31,445 nt of DNA from Flavobacterium sp. (lineage in GTDB: Bacteria > Bacteroidota > Bacteroidia > Flavobacteriales > Flavobacteriaceae), in the NCBI RefSeq assembly GCF_021151785.1, contig NZ_JAGKWP010000013.1, forward strand, positions 1-31,445, read 5' to 3'. The translations under genes and the position numbers were made by a program. This document shows, piece after piece, positions 23,589-31,436 of the stretch. The notes beneath the pieces were generated by a model. The model was not told the origin of the DNA and did not search any database. It was given only the letters and a program-made list of their open reading frames with translations. Position 1 is the stretch's first letter. Each line of letters opens with the position of its first letter.

Positions 23589-24446
23589 GCTGCTCTTTTG
23601 CAAGCAGACTTTTTTAAGTTGGTCTAAATTTCCATTAAAAACATTTACATCTACGAGTTCATCAACTCCCAATACGGCTGCTTTTTCCGAGAATTGCCAA
23701 AACAAGTAATGAGGCTCGATATTTTCTTTCCATGGATTGTAATTCGCTATCCAAAATTCATACTCTGGAAAATCTTCCTTTAAGAAATCCTCATAATATT
23801 TTTCACCAGAATAAAGAATAGGTTTAACACCATAGTGTTGCTCCACAAGTGTTAGCCAATTTTGCAACCCTTCTTTTAAACGAGCCATAGACTGTCCTTT
23901 AGGCATTTTTTCTATATCTAAAATGGGAGGCAATTGCCCTTTTCTTAAGTGTACTGTTTGTATAAAATTTTGCGCTTGCTCTGTTGAATTTTCATCAGGT
24001 CGATAATAATGATAAGCTCCCTGAATATAAGGCGTTTGGGTTAAAGCCAACCAGTTTTCTTTAAATTTAGCATCTCTTTTAGAACGACCAGCCGTCGCCC
24101 GAACCATAACAAATTTTATTTCAAACAATTCGTCCTTAGCTTCTACCTTTTCCCAATCGATATCACCTTGATATTGTGAAACATCAATACCAAAAATTTT
24201 ATCTGCATGAGTTGCAACAATACCTTTGATTCGCTCATCTTCTATTTTTCTTTCTGTTGCTGTTAATTGAGAATGTTTAGATTTAAAACCAAAATAGTAT
24301 AAAAGATAGTCTTTACTTTGATTAATGATAATTATTCCTAAAAGCACTAAAAAAAGCCCAACCATCCATTTTATGGAAGTTGGACCTACTATTGAATTTG
24401 ATTTTTTCTTTTTAACAGAATATCTTCTTCTGGTAGCTGCAGCCAT
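23580..24446 (-). CDS. Glycoside hydrolase family 25 lysozyme, membrane-anchored
   Basis: A 288-residue protein with a basic cytoplasmic N-terminus (RRRYSVKKKK), one transmembrane helix (about 26-42) and an extracytoplasmic GH25 domain. GH25 enzymes are N-acetylmuramidases. The active-site strand FGIDVSQYQGDIDWEKV (85-101, Asp88) and the acidic pair in ILDIEK (175-180, Asp177 and Glu179) are present, as are AYHYYRP and FWIANY. The start codon overlaps the pssA stop by one base, so the two are coexpressed. It is the third probable peptidoglycan hydrolase in the window. Confidence 0.92.
   Translation of the reverse strand: MAAATRRRYSVKKKKSNSIVGPTSIKWMVGLFLVLLGIIIINQSKDYLLYYFGFKSKHSQLTATERKIEDERIKGIVATHADKIFGIDVSQYQGDIDWEKVEAKDELFEIKFVMVRATAGRSKRDAKFKENWLALTQTPYIQGAYHYYRPDENSTEQAQNFIQTVHLRKGQLPPILDIEKMPKGQSMARLKEGLQNWLTLVEQHYGVKPILYSGEKYYEDFLKEDFPEYEFWIANYNPWKENIEPHYLFWQFSEKAAVLGVDELVDVNVFNGNLDQLKKVCLQKSSLK
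23587..23616 (+). terminator. Possible terminator after the DUF5808 gene
   Basis: AAG-CTGCT (23587-23594) pairs with AGCAG-CTT (23603-23611, one bulged A) around an 8-nt loop, followed by a T run. It sits inside the 3' end of the convergent GH25 coding sequence. Confidence 0.5.
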
Positions 24447-25189
24447 TAACCTTTAGACAAGAATTTATTATTTACAACAGATACTAAAACATACATCAAT
24501 ATAATTAATGGAATGGCTAAAAACTGTAAAATAGCAAGCATTACCACAGCCAAACTTAAAAATACTATTTGAATTTTACTTTTTTCCCATGTAAATGATT
24601 TCATTTTTAAAGAAAACAAAGGTATCTCTGCATTTAAAAGAAAGGTACTTAGTAAAGCTGCAATAACTAAAACAAATGGGTTGGATAAAAATTCAAAAAT
24701 AAATCCATTTCCGCCGGTTTCTTCTAAAATAATAGGTAAAGAACAAATCCACAAAGCATTGGCAGGTGTAGGAAGTCCAATAAAGGAATCTGTTTGTCTT
24801 TCATCAACATTGAAATTAGCCAAACGATAACAAGAACCTAGCGTGATTAAAAAACCTAAATAAGGCACCACTCCCATGTAATATGTCTCTTCTGTTAAGG
24901 TGTATTGCGCTTGATTTTCTTGAATATCACTTAACATTTTGTAAATGATTAATCCAGGTACTACACCACTAGTTACCATATCGGCTAGGGAATCCAATTG
25001 CAAACCGATAGGACTTTGAGCCTCTAAAGCTCTGGCTAAAAAACCATCCCAAAAATCAAAAAATATACCTAGACAAACTAAAGAAAAAGCTTCAGCATAA
25101 TTACCGTTAAAGGCGTGGATTAACGCGCACAAACCAGCAAATAAATTTAATAAAGTTAAAGCGTTTGGAAGGTGTTTTTTAATACTCAT
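24446..25189 (-). CDS. pssA: CDP-diacylglycerol--serine O-phosphatidyltransferase
   Basis: A 247-residue integral membrane enzyme that makes phosphatidylserine, the precursor of phosphatidylethanolamine. The CDP-alcohol phosphotransferase motif is complete: DGFLAR (48-53), then Gly, then two Asp residues spaced as in the family, in GLQLDSLADMVTSG (about 62-75). Several hydrophobic helices follow. The N-terminus KKHLPNALTLLNLFAGL is typical of PssA. The frame is open to 25219, but that start would overlap the -7 box at 25217-25224. The ATG at 25189 is therefore chosen. First gene of a pair with GH25. Confidence 0.94.
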   Translation of the reverse strand: MSIKKHLPNALTLLNLFAGLCALIHAFNGNYAEAFSLVCLGIFFDFWDGFLARALEAQSPIGLQLDSLADMVTSGVVPGLIIYKMLSDIQENQAQYTLTEETYYMGVVPYLGFLITLGSCYRLANFNVDERQTDSFIGLPTPANALWICSLPIILEETGGNGFIFEFLSNPFVLVIAALLSTFLLNAEIPLFSLKMKSFTWEKSKIQIVFLSLAVVMLAILQFLAIPLIILMYVLVSVVNNKFLSKG

Positions 25190-25216
25190 TTTAGAAATAA
25201 ATTGCATTTTAAAAAA

Positions 25217-25224
25217 CAAATGTA
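25217..25224 (-). promoter_or_regulatory. -7 element for pssA
   Basis: The minus strand reads TACATTTG, an exact TAnnTTTG match, 27 bp before the chosen pssA ATG. No TTG was found at the -33 distance. Confidence 0.45.
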
Positions 25225-25268
25225 AACAATAAAATGCAAGAAATGGAGTTTAATAGATAAGAATTTAT

Positions 25269-25276
25269 GATATTTG
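25269..25276 (+). promoter_or_regulatory. Possible -7 element for the PorV/PorQ-like gene
   Basis: GATATTTG, a 7/8 match to TAnnTTTG, 21 bp before the GTG start at 25298. This makes the TTG at 25274 unlikely as a start codon. Confidence 0.35.
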
Positions 25277-25297
25277 TACGAAGAAGAAAATCAAGCT

Positions 25298-26368
25298 GTG
25301 AAAAAGAGCCTATTAGTATTACTTACCTTTTTTAGTTGGATAAGCCAAAGCCAGACCATTAGAAAATATTCTAATGAATTCATGAATATTGGAGTTGATG
25401 CTGCGGCATTAGGAATGAGTAATGCCGTGACTGCTCAAACTGCCGATGTCAATTCTGGATATTGGAATCCCGCTGGTCTATTGAAATTAGAAGACAAGCA
25501 ATTGAGTTTAATGCATGCTAGTTATTTTGCTAATATTGCACAATATGACTATGCCGCTTTTGCTATGCCTATTGATAGTAAAAGTGCTTGGGGAATTTCC
25601 TTAATCCGTTTTGGGGTGGATGACATTTTAAACACTACACAATTAATTGACAGCCAAGGCAATATTGATTACAACCGCATTTCCCTTTTCTCAACAGCTG
25701 ATTATGCCTTTACGTTTTCCTATGCGAGAGCTTTACCATTAGAGGGTTTTAATTATGGAGTAAACGCTAAGGTTATTCGCAGAATTATTGGAGATTTTGC
25801 TACTTCTTGGGGATTTGGTTTTGATTTAGGAGCGCAATTTGAAACAAAAGACGACTGGAAATTTGGTTTAATGCTTCGTGATATTACTACGACCTACAAT
25901 ACTTGGACTATTAATGAAGAAGCTTTTGAGAAAATCAAAAATGCAGTACCCGGTGAAAACCAAGAACTTCCCGAAACTACTGAAATTACCTTACCTAAAG
26001 CCCAATTAGGTATTTCAAAAAAGTTTGAGTTTCATTATGATTATACCTTAGTAGCTGCTACCAATTTAAATATGCAATTTGCTCAAACCAACGATTTGAT
26101 TTCTACTCGAGCTGTAAGTATTGATCCTGCTGTTGGATTTGAATTTGGTTATATTGATTTAGCCTTTTTACGTGCTGGTGTAGGGAATTTTCAACAAATT
26201 ACACAAATTGACAACACAAGTAAATTAAGTTTCCAACCTAATATTGGTATTGGATTTAAATACAAAGGTATTCAAGTCGATTATGCCTTAACTGACTTAG
26301 GCAATCAAAGTGCCGCCTTGTATTCTAATATTTTTTCTGTAAAAGTAGATTTCAGTATTTTTAGATAA
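25298..26368 (+). CDS. PorV/PorQ-like outer-membrane beta-barrel protein
   Basis: A 356-residue secreted barrel protein. From the GTG start the N-terminus is a standard signal peptide (MKKSLLVLLTFFSWISQSQ, about 19 residues). The mature start, NEFMNIGVDAAALGMSNAVTAQTADVNSGYWNPAGL, matches the PorV/PorQ family in the FadL-like barrel group. PorV shuttles cargo from the type IX secretion translocon. Further alternating amphipathic strands run to the last residue, which is aromatic-basic (FR end). It could be a paralogue of unknown role rather than PorV or PorQ itself, so no symbol is given. It is 5 bp upstream of the Lnb candidate and probably in one operon. Confidence 0.8.
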   Translation: MKKSLLVLLTFFSWISQSQTIRKYSNEFMNIGVDAAALGMSNAVTAQTADVNSGYWNPAGLLKLEDKQLSLMHASYFANIAQYDYAAFAMPIDSKSAWGISLIRFGVDDILNTTQLIDSQGNIDYNRISLFSTADYAFTFSYARALPLEGFNYGVNAKVIRRIIGDFATSWGFGFDLGAQFETKDDWKFGLMLRDITTTYNTWTINEEAFEKIKNAVPGENQELPETTEITLPKAQLGISKKFEFHYDYTLVAATNLNMQFAQTNDLISTRAVSIDPAVGFEFGYIDLAFLRAGVGNFQQITQIDNTSKLSFQPNIGIGFKYKGIQVDYALTDLGNQSAALYSNIFSVKVDFSIFR

Positions 26369-26373
26369 ACCTC

Positions 26374-27477
26374 ATGTTCAAAAAAGTAGTCTTTTTATTT
26401 GCCCTTATTCGTTCACTTTCCTTATTTAGCCAAGTGCCCTTATCTGATCAAGCCAGAGTGAGCATTTTAACTTGTGGTACTGCTCCTGTTACCTATGCCA
26501 TGTATGGACATACTGCCATTCGAATTCAGGATATTACCAAAGGTCTCGATCAAGTTTACAATTATGGTGCTTTTGATTTTTCTACCCCTAATTTTGGCTT
26601 GCGTTTTATCAAAGGGGACTTACAATATTTTATTACAAGCGATGCCTTTGCTGATTTTGAATACAGCTATCAATTGGACAATCGTTCTATATATGAACAA
26701 GAGTTAAAGTTACAACCCGCACAAAAGCAGCAACTTTTTGACGAATTGAATCGAAGTTTATACTCCGAGGAACGCTTTTATACCTATAAATTTATTGACC
26801 GAAATTGTACCACTATGGTAGTAGATAAAATCAATACAATATTAGGCCGTGAAATCATCCAACAACCCAAAAACAACTTATCCTATCGAGACATCTTATT
26901 TCCATACATGACTGATTTCTATCAAAAATTAGGCATTCAACTTATTTTTGGAACTAAAGTAGATCAAAAAGCAACCCGTTTATTTCTTCCTTTTGAATTA
27001 AAAAAAGCATTAGAACAAAATCCAGCAATTAGTCGACCAACAGTTACTTTATTTGCCGCTACTCCTCAAGAAATTTCGTTGCCTTGGATCAATTCCTTTT
27101 ATTCCCTTTTTGCTTTAATGGTACTATTAATTGTAAGTCAAAGAAAATGGATTCAAGTTACTTATTTTACTTTAGCTGGCCTATTAGGGGTATTTTTTAG
27201 TGTTGTTGGTCTCTATTCATTACACGAAGAAGTTCTTTGGAATTACAACATTTTACTCTTCAATCCCCTTTTCTTACTTTTTGTTTATTTTTATTCCAAA
27301 AAACAATTAGAAAAAACCGTTCTTCTAGGGCAAATACTAATCGCTTTTACCGGAATATATTGCCTGTACATGTTGAACAAAATCCATCTAAGCGTGGTAT
27401 TTCCTTTTATTGCGCTACACTTCTTTTGGTTGATTCGAATTACAATAAGCAGTAAACGCAAACTTCGTTTGACTTAA
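26374..27477 (+). CDS. lnb: Candidate lipoprotein N-acyltransferase Lnb (DUF4105)
   Basis: A 367-residue protein: signal peptide (about 1-19), a periplasmic DUF4105 domain (about 25-215) and five transmembrane helices (about 240-358). DUF4105 is the N-terminal domain of Lnb, reported in Bacteroides as the enzyme that adds the third acyl chain to lipoproteins in place of Lnt. The likely catalytic pair is visible: His46 in MYGHTAIRI and Cys145 in DRNCTTMVVD. In the membrane part, HEEVLWNYNILLFNP (284-298) looks like a conserved membrane-domain motif. The assignment to Lnb is by domain layout and recalled family knowledge, so the symbol is provisional. Converges with the SGNH gene 5 bp away. Confidence 0.75.
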   Translation: MFKKVVFLFALIRSLSLFSQVPLSDQARVSILTCGTAPVTYAMYGHTAIRIQDITKGLDQVYNYGAFDFSTPNFGLRFIKGDLQYFITSDAFADFEYSYQLDNRSIYEQELKLQPAQKQQLFDELNRSLYSEERFYTYKFIDRNCTTMVVDKINTILGREIIQQPKNNLSYRDILFPYMTDFYQKLGIQLIFGTKVDQKATRLFLPFELKKALEQNPAISRPTVTLFAATPQEISLPWINSFYSLFALMVLLIVSQRKWIQVTYFTLAGLLGVFFSVVGLYSLHEEVLWNYNILLFNPLFLLFVYFYSKKQLEKTVLLGQILIAFTGIYCLYMLNKIHLSVVFPFIALHFFWLIRITISSKRKLRLT

Positions 27478-27482
27478 AAAAT

Positions 27483-28364
27483 TTACTTTTTTAACGGTAA
27501 GGTTTTTAACAAAATACTAGTAAATTTTCTAGCTCCCGCATCATTTAAATGGCCGCATGAAGAAAAATAACGGTCTTCATCAATAACGTGTTCATAAGGT
27601 AAAATTTCGGGATAAGCTTGCTTCACTTTTTGAAAGTAATTCATCCCTTTTACATCCGAACACATCGGAGTGGTCACCGCAATTAAGTTAATTTGATACG
27701 CTTTACACAACTTTTTAATTTCCTCATAATAGCGATTTTTAAGTGGCTTTAATGATCGAAGATCATTTTTCATTTTAGCCCTTGGATTGACCCCCAATGG
27801 ATAATACCCTTTATTGTGTAAAATATTTGTAGGTTCATTCATTACTGTTTTATACCAAGCTCTAAAACCTATTCTTGCATCAAATTTATTGTATCTATAA
27901 AACGGCACATAATACAAAGGAATAAAATCCGCTTCATTTTTAATATGCTCTTTGATACTATCCGATTGATGTAAAAAAGGCATGAACCAAGCAAACGTGC
28001 CTTCGTCTCTTTTTTCATTGGTCAAATTTAAGTCTGCTTCAAGAACAATATTTTTGATTTTCCATCCTTTATGCAACATCAACTTAAGCATAAGAGCCGT
28101 TTCCAGCAGATGGGATCCACTCATACCATAATTAAAGGTCGTATATCCTTTTTTTTCGAAGAGTTCAGGTACAAAATGATTATTAGCTCTTGACGTTCCT
28201 AGAATGACTACATCGAATTGTTGTGGTTGACCATTCATCACTTGTTCGATTTTGTTTCGACCCAATGCATGAGTAAAAACATAGGTATAAAGACCATCTA
28301 GAGCCGTAGCAATAAGCAACAACAGCACTATGATTTTTCCTATGAAGCGAATAAACTTAGTCAT
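27483..28364 (-). CDS. SGNH-like membrane-anchored partner of MBOAT
   Basis: A 293-residue protein with one N-terminal helix (about 9-28) and an extracytoplasmic domain resembling SGNH esterases/acyltransferases. Block I is VVILGTSRANN (52-62) with candidate Ser58. NYGMSGSHLLETALML (78-93) fits the oxyanion region, and the C-terminal block is CGHLNDAGARKF (270-281) with His272. In many MBOAT partners an Asp lies three residues before this His; here the residue is Ser269, so the triad may be altered. Its ATG overlaps the MBOAT stop by one base, indicating coupling. Likely role: accept or transfer acetyl groups onto a polysaccharide, as AlgJ/AlgX or DltD-type partners do. Confidence 0.75.
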   Translation of the reverse strand: MTKFIRFIGKIIVLLLLIATALDGLYTYVFTHALGRNKIEQVMNGQPQQFDVVILGTSRANNHFVPELFEKKGYTTFNYGMSGSHLLETALMLKLMLHKGWKIKNIVLEADLNLTNEKRDEGTFAWFMPFLHQSDSIKEHIKNEADFIPLYYVPFYRYNKFDARIGFRAWYKTVMNEPTNILHNKGYYPLGVNPRAKMKNDLRSLKPLKNRYYEEIKKLCKAYQINLIAVTTPMCSDVKGMNYFQKVKQAYPEILPYEHVIDEDRYFSSCGHLNDAGARKFTSILLKTLPLKK

Positions 28365-29797
28365 TAGAATTGAAAATAAATAAATTGTTTATAATCAGTA
28401 TATACTCCAAAAGCAAGCAAAGCCAAAAGGGCCAGTGCTAGCTTAACAGTACTGTATTTACCTGATAAAGGTTCTATTTTAGCTCGATTCCACCATTCCA
28501 CTAAAATAAAAATAAGAAGTAGGCCTACTAATTCTTGACTGTATCGCTGATTGGCTAAATATTGTAGACTAAATTGACCGTCGGTCAGCATTTTTTTAAT
28601 GTAATCCAAGGCGTGCGTTAATGAATTGGCTCTGAAGAAAATCCAAGCAAAGCAAGTCAATAAAAAGGTTCCAATGATATTCCCAATTACTTTAATACTA
28701 GCTATATCTCTTTTAAGTATGATTTCGTCTAAATTTGATCTGTTTTTGTTTCGGAGTAAAAGCGGCAAGAAGTAAAAGGCATTCAAAGCCCCCCAAACCA
28801 AAAACGTCCAATTGGCTCCATGCCAAAATCCACTTACAATAAAAATGATAAATGTATTTCTAACCTTTAGCGCTTTATTTCCTTTACTTCCACCAAGCGG
28901 AATATATAAATAGTCTCGGAACCAAGAAGAAAGTGAAATATGCCAACGACGCCAAAACTCAGCTATATCCCTTGAAAAATAAGGATAGTTAAAATTCTTT
29001 AGTAGTTGAATTCCAAATAATTTAGACGTACCCAAAGCAATATCCGAATAACCAGAGAAATCTCCATAAATTTGAAAAGCAAAATACATACTTCCTAACA
29101 ATAATGAAGCAGAGTTCATTGAGGCATGATTATCAAAAATAGCATTCGCATAGGTGGCACAACTATCTGCGATTACTATTTTCTTGACCAATCCCCAGAT
29201 CATTTGATACACCCCCTCTTTGGCTAAATTAAAATCAAAATGTCTTTTTTGTTTTACTTGTGGTAACAAATGCGTGGCGCGTTCAATAGGTCCTGCCACC
29301 AATAACGGGAAATAACAAACAAAAAGCGAATAATCAACAAAATTACGTTCCGCTTGAATGCGTTTGTAATAAATATCAATTACATAAGATAACCCATGAA
29401 AAGTGTAAAAAGAAATCCCTACGGGAAGCACCAGTTGTAACAACACAGGATGCACTTGAAATCCTAGTGTTTGTAACGCTTCTGCAAAAGATGCTGCAAA
29501 GAAATCATAGTATTTAAAAACACCCAAAAAACCTAGATTAATACCAATAGTAAGCCATAACCATAATTTTCTTTGGTTGGTTTCTTTGGCTTTTTCCATC
29601 ATAAGTGCACTAGCAAAATCTAAACCAGTAGAGAATAAAAGTAAAAATAAAAACCGCCAATCCCAACAAGCATAAAAAAAATAACTGGCTGCAATTAATA
29701 CTGCATTTTGAGTGGATTTGTTTCTAGAAAAAACAAACCAGTACAAAAGGAATACAATGGGTAAAAAAACGGCAAAAGAGAGTGAATTAAAAAACAT
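28364..29797 (-). CDS. MBOAT family O-acyltransferase (AlgI/DltB-like)
   Basis: A 477-residue polytopic membrane protein of the membrane-bound O-acyltransferase family, which moves acyl groups from a cytoplasmic donor to an envelope substrate. Characteristic blocks are LPVGISFYTFHGLSYVID (124-141), FWRRWHISLSSWFRDYLYIP (281-300) and VSGFWHGANWTFLVWG (321-336), with the catalytic His326 in GFWHG and a second conserved His286. The length and motifs match AlgI. The gene order, MBOAT then an SGNH-like partner, is the standard pair for O-acetylation of an exported polysaccharide. The target is not known. Confidence 0.93.
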   Translation of the reverse strand: MFFNSLSFAVFLPIVFLLYWFVFSRNKSTQNAVLIAASYFFYACWDWRFLFLLLFSTGLDFASALMMEKAKETNQRKLWLWLTIGINLGFLGVFKYYDFFAASFAEALQTLGFQVHPVLLQLVLPVGISFYTFHGLSYVIDIYYKRIQAERNFVDYSLFVCYFPLLVAGPIERATHLLPQVKQKRHFDFNLAKEGVYQMIWGLVKKIVIADSCATYANAIFDNHASMNSASLLLGSMYFAFQIYGDFSGYSDIALGTSKLFGIQLLKNFNYPYFSRDIAEFWRRWHISLSSWFRDYLYIPLGGSKGNKALKVRNTFIIFIVSGFWHGANWTFLVWGALNAFYFLPLLLRNKNRSNLDEIILKRDIASIKVIGNIIGTFLLTCFAWIFFRANSLTHALDYIKKMLTDGQFSLQYLANQRYSQELVGLLLIFILVEWWNRAKIEPLSGKYSTVKLALALLALLAFGVYTDYKQFIYFQF

Positions 29798-29868
29798 TTT
29801 TGATATATTAATTGTTCAAAAAGTATACTAGTACTATCCTTTTGACTACTTTTTTTTATTTTTTAGTA

Positions 29869-30507
29869 TTAATACCAATCCGAATGGTATCTATTTTCAC
29901 CTAAATAATAGATTAAACCAACTGAAAAATTATAAAAACTACCCTTTTGTGTCCCTTTTTGACTACTTAAAGGATAACCATCAAACCCATAGTATTGTTT
30001 TAAATTTGTGTTGTATGTAAAATCTGTTGTCAGTGCTACTTTATTATTTATTTTGTACATAGGTGTAATTCCTAGACCTATAATAGGCGTTTTCTCCGTT
30101 TTTCCGTTAAGAGATATTGAGCTGGCAAATCCAAGAGCTGCATCCGCATGAACCAGCAAACCAAATTTATCTCTAGTCCAATAAGAAAGTCCCAGTTTTT
30201 TACCTGCATTGTATATTATACCTAATCCAAATGAATTGTACTGTGTTCCAATGTCACCTTTCGGATCATTCACAAATTTATCTGCTTTGTAAGCTAACTT
30301 CATTCCCACGAATTCTGTAAACATATATCTTGCGGCAAACTCCACGTGATTAAATGCTGAGAAATTGGAATTAAATTTTTTATCATAAGGTTGAATAGCT
30401 CCATTGTAGCCATAACTTGCTTCAATCGATAAGTTATTTACATTAAATTGTGAAAAAGAAAAATTGGCCATCAAAAGTCCAATAAGTAGTGCCTTTATTT
30501 TAAACAT
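29869..30507 (-). CDS. Outer-membrane beta-barrel protein (OmpA-like barrel only)
   Basis: A 212-residue protein with a signal peptide (about 1-19) and a small beta-barrel of about 8 strands. ASYGYNGAIQPYDKKF and FNHVEFAARYMFTEFVGMKLAYKADKF (in two parts around 29-76) resemble the N-terminal barrel of flavobacterial OmpA-family proteins. The C-terminal peptidoglycan-binding OmpA domain is absent: the protein ends shortly after an aromatic-rich strand (YNFSVGLIYYLG). It may be a stand-alone barrel or a reduced OmpA. An exact -7 box lies upstream; it is divergent from the CpsB gene. Confidence 0.75.
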   Translation of the reverse strand: MFKIKALLIGLLMANFSFSQFNVNNLSIEASYGYNGAIQPYDKKFNSNFSAFNHVEFAARYMFTEFVGMKLAYKADKFVNDPKGDIGTQYNSFGLGIIYNAGKKLGLSYWTRDKFGLLVHADAALGFASSISLNGKTEKTPIIGLGITPMYKINNKVALTTDFTYNTNLKQYYGFDGYPLSSQKGTQKGSFYNFSVGLIYYLGENRYHSDWY

Positions 30508-30529
30508 GATTTTTTTGTGAATTTGGGTG

Positions 30530-30537
30530 CAAACTTA
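30530..30537 (-). promoter_or_regulatory. -7 element for the outer-membrane barrel gene
   Basis: The minus strand reads TAAGTTTG, an exact TAnnTTTG match, 23 bp before the ATG at 30507. No TTG was found at the -33 distance (nearest spacing is 12 nt). Confidence 0.45.
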
Positions 30538-30590
30538 AAAAAAGAATTTCAATTAAATTGTACGTTTCTTTTCCATTTCAATAAAAATTG

Positions 30591-30598
30591 TATTTTTG
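30591..30598 (+). promoter_or_regulatory. -7 element for the CpsB/YwqE-like gene
   Basis: TATTTTTG, an exact TAnnTTTG match, 22 bp before the ATG at 30620. No -33 TTG at normal spacing. Confidence 0.45.
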
Positions 30599-30619
30599 TC
30601 TACCTAACCTTATTAAAAC

Positions 30620-31378
30620 ATGTTTTGGAATTCAAATAAAAAAGTATTTTGGAAAGACTTATGGTCGTCAGGTTTTATTGATATTCACAGCCATCTTTTA
30701 TGGGGCTTAGATGATGGAGCTAAAACCTTTGAGGAAACCATGTTACTCTGCCAAATGATGCAAGAACTTGGTGTTTCTTCAGCCATAACCACTCCACATA
30801 CTTATCCTGGATTATGGAATAATGATCTTGAAAAAATTGAAGCTGCCTACGCTGCCTACAAAGCACAATCTAATGACACTTTCATAAAAAGTGTATCCAG
30901 CGAATATTTAGCTGATATCCATTTAGAGCATCTTTTAGCAACCAACTCGCTTATACCTCTTTCTAAAAACTATCTCCTAATTGAGTTTTCTTATTTAGCG
31001 CCTCCCAATGATCAAATCATGGAAACCTTATTTAAACTAAAATTAAAAGGATATAAACTAATTTTAGCCCATCCTGAGCGCTACTTATATTGGAAAAACA
31101 CCCCTGGTGCTTTTGAACGGTTTAAGGAATTTGAAATTTACTTTCAAATGAATACCTTATCTATTTTAGGCTATTATGGTGCTGATGTAAAAAGACTAAC
31201 AGAGAAATTATTAGATAAGCAGTTTTATAACTTCATTGGAACAGATACGCATCACAAAAGACATTTGCTTATAACAAAAAGCGAACCTATGCATTTACCA
31301 AAATCATCTGTTCAATTAATAGAAGCGTTAGTAGAAGCTAACAACAAAACATTTAAAATTAAAAAAACGGAAGAATAA
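30620..31378 (+). CDS. CpsB/YwqE-type PHP-domain tyrosine phosphatase
   Basis: A 252-residue metal-dependent phosphatase of the PHP fold. Members dephosphorylate the tyrosine cluster of polysaccharide co-polymerase kinases (Wzc/CapB type) and so control capsule or exopolysaccharide export. Metal ligands are visible in DIHSHLLWGLDDGAKTFEE (21-39), TTPHTYPG (about 57-64), LAHPERY (about 153-159) and IGTDTHHKRH (about 212-221). The family match is clear. The cognate kinase gene is not in the window and may lie to the right. A palindromic terminator follows 27 bp past the stop, so the transcript probably ends there and the gene is monocistronic. Confidence 0.92.
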   Translation: MFWNSNKKVFWKDLWSSGFIDIHSHLLWGLDDGAKTFEETMLLCQMMQELGVSSAITTPHTYPGLWNNDLEKIEAAYAAYKAQSNDTFIKSVSSEYLADIHLEHLLATNSLIPLSKNYLLIEFSYLAPPNDQIMETLFKLKLKGYKLILAHPERYLYWKNTPGAFERFKEFEIYFQMNTLSILGYYGADVKRLTEKLLDKQFYNFIGTDTHHKRHLLITKSEPMHLPKSSVQLIEALVEANNKTFKIKKTEE

Positions 31379-31404
31379 AATATTTTTACCTTTTATCGTA
31401 TACT

Positions 31405-31436
31405 AAAAAAGGAATACATTAATGTATTCCTTTTTT
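31405..31436. terminator. Palindromic, probably bidirectional terminator
   Basis: A perfect palindrome: six A, GGAATACATT, AATGTATTCC, six T. It forms a stem of up to about 14 bp with a tiny loop and a T run on either strand, so it could stop transcription from both directions. Confidence 0.9.

Noticed and set aside
26474..26707. 77-codon plus-strand ORF in another frame of the Lnb candidate
   Set aside because: Overlaps the catalytic-domain frame, which has clear motifs; no independent support.
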